From: Pycnopodia helianthoides
Lineage: Eukaryota > Echinodermata > Asteroidea > Forcipulatida > Asteriidae
Assembly (NCBI GenBank): GCA_032158295.1
Contig: CM063256.1
Span: 10,586,453-10,650,452 of the forward strand
Direction: 5' to 3'
Length of the DNA: 64,000 bases
The notes beneath the pieces are model-generated. The model did no database searches. It had not been told where the DNA came from and saw nothing but the letters and a program-made list of their open reading frames with translations. A program made the translations under genes and the position numbers. Shown here piece by piece: positions 35,336-44,558 of the stretch. Each line of letters opens with the position of its first letter. Position 1 is the stretch's first letter.

Positions 35336-35730
35336 CAAATCCGTTAATTCGCATTCAGAACCCGTTAATACGCATTCAGAATCCATTCAAAATCCGTTAA
35401 TACGAATTCACAATCCGTTATTACGGATTCAGAATCAGTTAATACGGATTGAGAATCCATTATTACGGTTTCAGAATCCGTTATTACGGATTCAGAATTA
35501 GTTATTCGGATTCTCAATCCGCTATTACGGTTTCAGAATCCGTTATTACGGATTCAGAATCAGTTAACGGATTCACAATCCGTTAGTTACGGATTCACAA
35601 TCCGTTATTACGGATTCCAATTTTGATTTCGTAATAACGGATTGTGAACCCGTAATAACGTATTGTGAATCCGCCATAATGGAGTATGAATCCCTTATAA
35701 CTGTTTGTGAATCCGTAATTACGGAGTAGA
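35336..35730. repeat. Tandem array of short palindromic units (CCGTTATTACGG)
   Basis: About 18-20 variants of AATCCGTTATTACGGATTC spaced 18-24 bp apart. Each unit is itself an inverted repeat: AATCCGT and ACGGATT around TATT. The last third of the array has the opposite reading (CCGTAATAACGG). Confidence 0.9.
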
Positions 35731-36116
35731 AATGTATTTTTTAGCCTGAGGGAGCACTAATGGACTTACTTTCATTTCCAACCAGTAGTATTCAGTATAA
35801 ACACACCATTTAAACAACCAGCTCGTGTTAATTGCAGAAAATTATGCGGGCACTATGGCGATAAAACAAGGACTACTTTTAATGTTTTGCATGAGGCTTT
35901 GTACACGTTCACATCGGGCCATTGTTTTGCTTTGGCTAAAACGAAATGTGGATGGAATTTAAAGTGTAGCAGGAGGCAATCCTTCAGACGTCAATAATTT
36001 TCATGGGGGTTCATGTAGGCCTAAAATACATGAATATTTAAAAACAATGTCAAATAATAAAAGCTTTATGTCTTATCCGAAAGACGAAGCATATAATGGT
36101 TATTGAAGTGTAATGC

Positions 36117-36530
36117 TTAAAGATAGAGTGTCATACACTTTGGTATCGACCCCGACAACAAATTGTGTAATTTGAAAGCCTATACTTGTTATCAATAAGC
36201 ATCGTGTGAAACTTTTTCGTCTCAAGTGCACCGTTGATTAGAAATCAAGTATGTCGAAAGAAATTTGAATCTACAAAGACCGCCTTCAGGCGACTTGTCG
36301 ACATTAATATTTCCGTGGTGTTCGTTTGTGTATGCTGCGGCCAGAGATAAAATTGGCACCCTTTGTCACCTCGCTAAACATGTAACGAGTTCGACGTTAA
36401 AATACAGGGTCAGTCTGTTGCTCTTTTTCTCGACAAGTAGACACTGTATTCAGCTAAAACTTTCACAGTTGACTTATATTGTACGTGTATTGATACCTTG
36501 GCCCATAAATCAGCATTACGTTGACCTTTA
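36117..36530. repeat. Dispersed repeat family 4, copy 1
   Basis: Shares CCGTGGTGTTCGTT, ATGCTGCGGCCAGAGAT and GCTAAAACTTTCACAG..GACTT with 41257, 44879 and 48284. Left edge is TTAA; right edge not certain. Confidence 0.6.
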
Positions 36531-37074
36531 CCTTACGTGGACACAAGTGCACAGACCGGGGCTCCGAACGAAAGAACTTGTGTCCGGTGCGCTGTACCAA
36601 AAGACAACCTTCAAGTAATTACCCACAAAGGAAATAGACTGGGTAGATTTTGAATAATTTTGGGTTGACCAAAGACAAATTTACTAGAACGGGACTTGAA
36701 CCAACGACCTCCGGATTAACGAGATTTGTTAGATTAAGATACACTTCCCTTGAATACACCTGCCTGTCATTAATGTGGGAGGATTCGGCACATAGGTCAT
36801 GTGTTCGACCAACCTTTACAATCTACTATGTGCATTTTAATAGTTTACGCATTCAAGTGAAGCATGTAATAACATACAGCAGGCCTGCTCAGAATGCCAT
36901 GGAACACATGGTGTGTTTAATCACGTAATGACATATGATTTGATGGTCATGACTCGCTCGATGATTAATGGAAATCAGTGTGGTGTAGGTGGCATGCAGA
37001 GATGTAAGTAAACCTCGAGTTGTTTCGAACATTATTATTAATATTAGCCTACTCATTTCTGCCAATGAAACTGT

Positions 37075-37790
37075 CTGTAGCTTGCTGCCGAATTTGGAAC
37101 AAAAGACAAGATGCGAACTAATATCAAAACTTCGTCTCGGCAATGTTCCTTCATCAATAATTCCAGTTGTCATGAGTTGAGTCTAGATCAAGTCGGTTGG
37201 AAATTGATGCTTCTGAAATTGGAATGTAAGACAAATTGCAAATTCATAAATTTTGTACGGGCTATGCTAGCAAAGAGAATATACGTATACCTCCATCAAT
37301 GGTCTCAGTTTTCACGAGTTAAGTCGAGGTCAAGTGTCAAGCTGGAAACTGATGCTTCCAAAATTGGGATATAAGACCAATTGCGAATTGATAACTTTGT
37401 TTGGGCTGTGGTCGCACAGATATACCTATACTCCATTAATAATTTGAGTTTTGGGGAGTTATGTTTAGGTCAAGTCAGTTTGGAAAACTGATGCTTCCGA
37501 AATTGAAATTTAGACCAATTGCAAATTTATACTTTTGTCTGGGCTGTGGTCGCACACTATACTCGACTCCATCAATGATTTAAGATTTGGGGAGTTATGT
37601 CGAGGTCAAGTCACTTGGAAAGCGATGCTTCCGAAATTGGAATACAAGACCAATTGCAAATTGATAACTTCGTCTGGGCTATAGTCGCACAGATGTAAAT
37701 TGATGCTTCCGAAATTGGAGTATAAGACCAATTGCGAATTGATAGCTTTGTCTAGCCTGTGGTCGCACATTACTAGTACACACTTCATAC
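37075..37790. repeat. Degenerate tandem repeat, about 140-bp unit
   Basis: The anchor GATGCTTCCGAAATTGG recurs at 37206, 37351, 37490, 37624 and 37702, with a worn copy near 37088. Spacings are 145, 139, 134 and 78 bp. Each unit also holds GACCAATTGC(A/G)AATTGATA and GGGCTGTGGTCGCACA. Open frames here simply follow the repeat. Confidence 0.85.
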
Positions 37791-38689
37791 ATCATTGAAA
37801 ATGAAACCGACCGCCAAATCCACAGTGTATAACGATCAGCTCATAAACGGCTTGATTCTGTAAATGAAAATGATAGTCCATTCTGCTGGCATGCACCAAG
37901 GTCTAGACTGAGAGGCAGAAGTGTGAAATCGGAAAGGAAATATCTTTCCCCCAAGCAACTATAAGTGACCAAAATAGTTCAAATCTGCAAAACGTATTAA
38001 TTTTAAGTCAACTTGCGCAGTGATCATTTAAACATATTTATTTACTTGTCTCTATTAAAATCTTCAGAAGGTTTGTATGTCTGGTGTATGCTCTACTTGA
38101 TAGAACAGGAAGCGAGTAAGAAAAATAAAAATAAATAAAGTTCATTCGCTCATCATGACCATATTTGGCAATATACATCTCGCACCGAAATGCAATTGTC
38201 TCCACGCGTGTGCTGATTCTGCAGTGCATCTGCAGCATTTTGTGTTTTTTCAGCACACAAATCTAATTTCTTAAGAATGTGTGGTGATTGTGTATTAAGA
38301 CAGTCGATTTCATTTATGATCATATGATACTGTTGTTACGAGCAAAGATTCGTAACAACTGCGGTCACCTATTTTTCATTTCCAAATACTAAATTACTCT
38401 AGGATCGATTGTACCATTAAAGAGATATTTCATAAGTGTGACATTTTTTTCAAACAAAACGTGGAGTTGTGTTTTGCAGTGTTTATGAGATAAAAATTTT
38501 GCTAATAATATAGACCTCTTGCATTGATGTCATCCAGCCGCCATCTTTAGAGGTAAACCGATGATGAAACGACGGATACGCACAGATTTGTACGCGCGTC
38601 GCACAGGACTGGCCAATGAACAACCTTCATTTGACCTCTTGGTGAGGGCGCCCTACTCAAAAACGTCATAAATATGCATAGGGTCTACG

Positions 38690-38943
38690 GCCACTCCGTA
38701 AACAGAGAACGTCTCCTTACAGGCTTTATGCGATTTGGGGGAACCAGGTGAGTTCCTTCAAACGGAGACAACATGAACACACCGAATGAGCGTCCTCAGC
38801 TCATGTTCATCCCAAATTGAACTCATTCCCGTCGAGAGAAACCCCTAACCATATTAATGTATTCCCGCTGTGCAACGAGGTTGAATCATATCCTTAGTCA
38901 ATGGCGTGTGTAGTCTCGTTCAATTCTTGTTTACGGAGTGACA
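38690..38943. repeat. Foldback element, CACTCCGTAAACA ends
   Basis: CCACTCCGTAAACAGAGAAC at 38691 is the complement of TTCTTGTTTACGGAGTGAC at 38924. Nested inverted pieces (GGTGAGTTCCTTCAA against TTGAACTCATTCCC, and ACATGAACA against TGTTCAT) lie inside. Confidence 0.6.
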
Positions 38944-39930
38944 TTGATGGACCGCAATGCGTGCGCAATCGCCCGTGCACTGCATGCTGTGAGCCGTGCT
39001 GCATGTTACTTGAGCTGTATTTTTTAAACAGGAATATTTTTAGCCTCGCTTATAATTGACCCCCATCTAATAACGTACGCGTAGCAATTGCCGCACAGTT
39101 GGTAAGAAAACATGTTTTAAACATTTCTGCATCTCCTTATGGCCGTATTCCCCGAATGCGTCACTGTGTTAACATTTTAAGGAATTCTGAATTTCCTTAA
39201 AGCTGTGTTTTGAAAGAGTAAATAGTGAAAATACTATAACCTGTTTTAAAAAAAAAAGGCTTTCATAATTAAAAATCGAACATATTTTTTGTCTTTCTTA
39301 AACTTAATGGCAAATTGTTACCAAAAGGAAGGGCTTAAGGCATTTCTATGCTGCAATCCATAAAAAGTGCATTCTCAACATAAAACATATACCTTAAAAT
39401 CAATTTGAGTGCAAATAATGTCAAGCCCACTCCGTTAGATGCAGTAGTCGAGATTCCCCCCTTGGTTTGTTATTGGAAATCGGTCAAATTACAACTTCTG
39501 ATTTCAGCAAGTAGACGGTTGGATTGTATTTCCATCCAGCCGTTGATACACCTGTGCCCCCATGACGTCTCCAGAGCAATTGTCCATCTCAGCTGGTGAA
39601 CTGTTCACAAAGAAGAAAGTTGAAACTATTCTCATGTCTTTTGGTTTTGTTTTACTCATTAAAAAAAATAATAAAAGGAGTCACGGCATCAACGTAGGAA
39701 AAGTCAAACCTGGCATGTAATTTGATGCGCGCTTCCCGCTGTTAATATTTTGATCAGAACATACCAAAATTAAATAAATTAAAAACAAAAAGCAAAAATT
39801 AAACTTACCTTTCTCCTGATTAGGAATTGGCAATGCACAAATAGTAATATTGCATGTAAACATGGAGGAAGAAAGTTACACATGGATTTTCATGCATCGA
39901 AATATTTTCCTCTTTAATTAGTAAGCTTTG
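38944..39930. other. Non-coding stretch
   Basis: No recognised gene or repeat. Confidence 0.4.
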
Positions 39931-40006
39931 AGGGCCTTTTCCAAACATATAAGCTCCGGCCCCCGGGCCTATGCTCCGGCTTCGGCTACGGCTCCGGCTC
40001 TGTCAT

Positions 40007-40050
<44 letters not shown>

Positions 40051-40135
40051 GGGGGGGGGATCATTCACTGTGGTTCAACATCAAACGGATCCCGGAACTG
40101 GAGCCAGAGCCTAAGTCGAAGTTGGGGGGGGGGGG
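39931..40135. repeat. GGGCCTTTT-ended repeat with a 41-base T-tract
   Basis: Starts AGGGCCTTTTCCAAACA, then repeated GCTCCGGCTTCGGCTACGG; an uninterrupted T-run (40009-40049) and G-run follow. Resembles 41097-41228 and 50766-50923, but the right end is not clear. Confidence 0.5.
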
Positions 40136-40620
40136 GAGACGTACATGTAAACGGCTCTATAGCTTACACATAGACTAAAGTGCATTTTATTATAATTTGG
40201 TATTTTATTATTATTATTTTTTTTTTAACCTTGACTTCGTGTAGTCAGAGCACCTTTTTACTAAAATTAGAGAGATGCAAGATGCAAGAATGGCATGTTT
40301 CGTGCATGTTTCTACCCCTTCCACTGATCAATGCGATACACAACATGGTGTCATCTTATAAGGAACCCTGTATAATGACGCACTTGCCCTCCAGTCACGC
40401 AAGGTATTACAGGGCAAGATGTGTTAAGGCCTGCCAAGATAAGAGGGTTCACCGTAATTGGGTTAGATATGAAAGGGTGAATCAACGACAGTGAGATGCC
40501 TCCCTCACCGGGGGAAGAACTACATTGGAATGTTTAACTACATTATGGAGATATGCAGCAGTGGGTACCCAGTAATGACTCATTCCGTCGATTGATTATA
40601 ATTCGTGAGGGCTGCAGGAA

Positions 40621-40942
40621 TAGACCTTTCGATCGTTTGCAGCGTCACACAGCCCAAGTTTTTGCCAACCAAGGTTGGAAAATTGTGGGAAGCCATAAAT
40701 GCAAAGCAAAAACGGATATCCACAGTCTGTACTAATGGTACACAAAATATATTCACAAATGGTGTTGAATTTGGTGGAAACATAGCAACCAATCATATCT
40801 GTATCATATAATTGTTTGTTTAAGTTTGCAGAAATGTTGAATTAAGTTAGTCACAACATCTGTACCCGCGTTTTAATGTTTTGCTAATATTCGGCCCTCC
40901 ATGCCAACCAGCGCGGTCCGATGATCAACAAAGAAAGGTCTT
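40621..40942 (-). mobile_element. AGACCTTTC-ended miniature element, copy 2 (inverted)
   Basis: Reverse-complement orientation of the copies at 8504 and 53237. Ends TAGACCTTTCGATC and GATCAACAAAGAAAGGTCTTA. The short open frames inside are transposon sequence. Confidence 0.8.
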
Positions 40943-41096
40943 ATTGACAAACCGTTATGCGACTCACCTTATTTGATACCTTGTAGTCATCTTTGACTGG
41001 CTCACAGATTACGAACACAATCCATGAAGGACCCTTTAAAGGAGCCCGACTATTTGCCTGTCGGCATTTATTTAGAGTTCTCTATTACTACCGCAC

Positions 41097-41228
41097 TGGC
41101 CCTTTTTCGAAACATGGTTTCACCCCTTTGGCGTAGGCTCCGTTATGTTGAAAACATGCGCTTTCGATACGGGGCTTCAAGCACGCAGATGGAGCCTAGG
41201 AGCTGAAACCGTGGTTTGGAAAAGGGCC
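41097..41228. mobile_element. Hairpin miniature element with GGCCCTTTTTCGAAAC ends
   Basis: A 132-bp unit. GGCCCTTTTTCGAAACATGG at the left is answered by CCGTGGTTTGGAAAAGGGCC at the right, with further complementarity inward (GGTTTC/GAAACC, GTAGGCTCC/GGAGCCTAG). Confidence 0.78.
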
Positions 41229-41256
41229 TTAGCCTGTGTTTGCTCTGCTTGTAGGG

Positions 41257-41690
41257 TCATAGATTGGCAAATACTCCAAAACTTAATGACCGTAAAATCT
41301 GACTTGGTGAGAAGCACCGACAGCTGTTGATATTAATGTAGACTACTTTGAGAAAGGATTCCCTTCGAAGTAACCCTTGCTCTATGAAGTACATGGTTAG
41401 GATAATTTTCACCACAAAACATTTGAACCTAAGAAACGATAATATTTCTGAGATTTCTGAGGGGTTGTGTCCGTTCACGAGTACTGCGGCCAGAGATGCG
41501 GTTGGTACCCGCTATCACCTTGCTAAACGTGGACGGTTTCGATTTTTTGTGAAAATACTAATTTTTTCTATTTTCTTAGGAAGTAGACTTTGTTTCAGCT
41601 GAAACTTTCACATGACTTTTATTGATCTTTATTTATAATTAATTGACAAAAAAACAATGTATGATCCTACCTTTTAACAATGCTCCACAC
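41257..41690. repeat. Dispersed repeat family 4, copy 2
   Basis: Contains GAGAAGCACCGACAGCTGTTG, AAAGGATTCCCTTCG, ACTGCGGCCAGAGATGCGG and GCTGAAACTTTCACATGACT, in the same order as in 44879-45432. Confidence 0.6.
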
Positions 41691-41787
41691 ACTTGGAATT
41701 TTTTTTCAAACGTGAGAGCTATTAAAGGGCTGTTTCAAGGGTTTTAAGAAGAGCAATCCTATCTGCTGTTTTCAACAAAATGTGGCG

Positions 41788-41935
41788 TGTCGTGGCCGAA
41801 CGGTTAAAGAGCACAGGGCCCAAGCTCTAGTGTCTCTGATCAGCAGAGTGTGGGTTCTAGTCCCGGTCGTGGCACTTGTGTCCTTGAGCTAGATACTTTT
41901 CCATAATTGATTCATCCTTCGGGAAACGGGTCTCA
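41788..41935 (+). mobile_element. tRNA-derived SINE
   Basis: Best-preserved head of the four: GTCGTGGCCGAACGGTTAAA, the arm CTCTGATCAGCAGAG, then GGGTTCTAGTCCCGGTCGTG. The tail TTGAGCTAGATAC..CATCCTTCGGGAAACG is shortened. Confidence 0.8.
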
Positions 41936-41964
41936 TTTTTCAAAACAAAGTGTCATGACCGGAT

Positions 41965-42147
41965 CAGCCTGACCAAAAAATTGGTTTTAAGAATGCGTTT
42001 TTAGCCCGGATTCCACGTCATCTTGACCTATTTCTGGGTCAGTTTTGACTCAGATTCATAGCCACACTGACCCAGAAATGGTCCAGGCCCCACGGGAACC
42101 CGATCCGGGTCAATTCTGATCCAGACGGTTTTTTTTTCAGAGTGTAG
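41965..42147. repeat. GGTCA/TGACC-rich dispersed repeat, copy 3
   Basis: Includes TTCTGGGTCAGTTTTGACTC, ACACTGACCCAGAAATGGTC and GATCCGGGTCAATTCTGATCC, ending in a T-run and AGAGTGTA. Confidence 0.65.
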
Positions 42148-42611
42148 TTTGAAGGGAAGGAAACTGGCGGTTTTGTGGCTAGTAGTATTGTAAGCACAGG
42201 ATGCCATCGTTGATATCAACACATATCAATGCATATCAGTTTAATTGCAATCTGCAATTCAACTTAAAGCTCTATATTATGGTCTCGAGGTTCAACGCAT
42301 TCGTGAAATCCATTTACGAAATTGATACCATCGCTTAACCATGTGTGTCTGGCCAGTCGTGTAATTCTTTCATGGAGAAGAATTTAAGTGTGCCCGAGCG
42401 AGTAATACTGCGGATATATTTTGCCCGTTTGATTGTTTTTTAATGACTTTTGCAAACGCATGATTGATATTGCACATGATGATGTTTTTTGTATAAGGTA
42501 GACAATTTGTATTATTCATTTGATATGGTTTCGCTTGACTCTGTACACACAGATGTGGCTAATGCAATGAAAATGTTCTTTTGGGGGTTTGTTTGTTTGT
42601 TCGTTTTATTA

Positions 42612-42882
42612 GGGGGGAGTTGCACTGTAAGAAATTCCCGGATCAGAATAATGTTCCGGAATTCCGGTCACAGGGAGAGGGGGATGGCTGATGACCCAGG
42701 GTCAGATGACCCGGAAACTGTGTTAACTTAACCAAAGCTGTGTCAAACTTACGCAGAATTCGAGTCAGAATCCCAAATTTTGACCAGTTTCCGGGTCAGC
42801 TTGACCCAGAAATGGATCAGGCCCCCTGGAATCCGGAATCCGGATCAATTTCTGACCCTTGTTTTTTTTTTTAAGTGTGCGA
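42612..42882. repeat. GGTCA/TGACC-rich dispersed repeat, copy 4
   Basis: Begins GCACTGTAAGAAATTCCCGG and ends TTTTTAAGTGTGCG, which are partly complementary. The interior has TGACCCAGGGTCAGATGACC, GGGTCAGCTTGACCCAGAAA and GGATCAATTTCTGACCC. Confidence 0.65.
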
Positions 42883-43049
42883 TATCCTATTGATACCACC
42901 TTATTGAAACCGTGGCTACAGGCTTTCTAGGCGTGTTCTTTCCTTGCTACGCATTGCACACTGTACGCATTACGCACAATGATGGACACCATGGATTTCC
43001 GGCTTCGAGCCTATTTAATAAAAAGCGGCCGTTATTTTTTTACCCGCAG

Positions 43050-43162
43050 CCTCGGTTTGAAAGCACTTAATTGAATGGGCAGAAAACAAGATGGCTGAGC
43101 AAACCACGATAATGAGCATGGTTCTTGTGGCCACTTGTGTGTCCCTTTCGTTAATTTTGAGC
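43050..43162 (+). CDS. Candidate first coding exon (signal peptide) of the SRCR-WSC-CUB gene
   Basis: An acceptor-like TTATTTTTTTACCCGCAG precedes this block, and an ATG at 43091 in good context (ACAAGATGG) opens MAEQTTIMSMVLVATCVSLS then LILS. That is a convincing secretory signal hydrophobic core, followed by TAA. The next exon (44415) needs a phase 1 donor. The only GT choices in phase 1 cut the hydrophobic core short (GT at 43137). A GC donor at 43161 would keep the whole core and give LILT-VEEGSVKL, but its context (AGCTAATT) is weak. Upstream AATAAAAAG at 43015-43023 could alternatively be a TATA-like element. Coding nature is inferred. Confidence 0.35.
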
Positions 43163-44081
43163 TAATTATTGTATTGCAATATATATTGTGCTTTACACCT
43201 GGGTAAATTTGTTTTTAATTTTTCTGTTATTTAGTGAGTATTATAGGGGAAATATTTGGGTGAATTGTGCCTTTGTTATTACAATCATTATAAGTGGCAC
43301 ACCGTCAAACCATGTCATGTGAAAGATTTTTTAGCTATAGTGCCATCGCAATTTGTCCTTTGAAGAAATATCGATAGAATAACAAGCAATTTTCCCCAAA
43401 ATGTCATTATTGCTTGTTATCGAATCTAAAAAATATATTTAGAGGACAAATCTCCGACGGCCTTTTAGCCTGATATCTTCTTACTATTATTACTCCTAAT
43501 ACTATTGTCTCTTACTTAATTATGTATTTGAAAGCCGCCGTGCGGTGATGCTCTGTAGCTATTTGTTGTCCTGTTAGTGTTTGTCCTGCGTCCCCCTTGT
43601 GTAGTTTACTTAAACATTTGATGTTACATTATACTTCAACTTGTAGGTTCCTTACTCAGTACTTCCTTAAGCAACAGCCCGATTTGATATCAGAATTTAT
43701 TTTAAAGAAACTAAAAGAGCAAAGGCGTATGACCAACGGGGAAGCGGGGGGGGCAACTGCCCTCCCAAATTGGGCAAAACATCGGGCGGAAATTGGACAC
43801 AAAATGAAAAATATTCGGCCTTAGAAAGCAAGTAAAGAAAAAAAATTAAAATGAGTATTTTTGTGTTTAACCCATTTACATAAATATTGGGGGTCTCAAC
43901 CCAACCAGTTTGTTTTGGGGTTCCCATAACTTGATCATTAAATTGTTTTTAAAGTGCCGTATGTGTATTTGTGTGTAAGCAAACCGATTGAGTGGCACTG
44001 AACTGAACTATCTTTCTCATGACCTGCTCTGACTGTGTGCCAAATTCAATGCTGGTATCATCAAAGGCACAATCTCATTAC

Positions 44082-44317
44082 TATGGTGGCCATGAAGGGA
44101 CATCAAACATGTATATTTACGTAAATACTCACGATTTTTCCCCAAATTCGCAATTATTCGCGTAAATATTAACGTAAATATTTGCGAGTTTTTGCCCAAA
44201 GTCGCAAATATTCACGTTAATATTTACGTTAATATTCACGTATTGTGCTTAGGTGCAAATATTTACGTAAATATTCACGTAAATATGAATGCTTGATGTC
44301 CCTTCAGGGCCACCATA
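44082..44317. mobile_element. 236-bp foldback element flanked by CATTAC repeats
   Basis: The terminal 40 nt are inverted repeats with four mismatches (TATGGTGGCC, TGAAGGGACATCAA). The direct repeat CATTAC abuts both ends (44076-44081 and 44318-44323). The interior is full of TTTACGTAAATA and TATTCACG motifs, themselves palindromic. It lies in the intron just before the first SRCR exon. Confidence 0.85.
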
Positions 44318-44414
44318 CATTACTATCTGCCGTGGTAAATTAGCTGCGTGTTTATTTTAATACTGTTGTACTTTTAATACAGGGTTCTGTTTGTTGATAT
44401 TTATTTTTTGACAG

Positions 44415-44558
44415 CCGTTGAGGAAGGATCGGTGAAGTTGACGGGAGGATCCAACGGGCTACAGGGATTCCTACAGGTGTATCTCGGTGGCAAGTGGGGC
44501 ACAGTGTGCAACGAGGAATGGGACAAGAACGACGCCGATGTGGTGTGTAAACAGCTAG
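44415..44558 (+). CDS. SRCR domain, first half (exon)
   Basis: Encodes VEEGSVKLTGGSNG, GGKWGTVCNEEWDKNDADVV and CKQLG, the N-terminal half of an SRCR fold. Acceptor TTTTTTGACAG, donor GTAAGT, phase 1 on both sides. Confidence 0.92.

Noticed and set aside
35336..35730. CRISPR-like array
   Set aside because: Units are contiguous palindromic tandem repeats without unique spacers, in animal DNA.
38718..38747. CTTACAG ... AACCAG|GTGAGT, looking like a 5' UTR exon for the receptor gene
   Set aside because: It lies inside a foldback element with CACTCCGTAAACA ends and has no coding content, so the splice-like signals are probably chance.
40180..40494. 104-residue open frame
   Set aside because: Begins in a T-run just before an AGACCTTTC-type element and shows no recognisable family.
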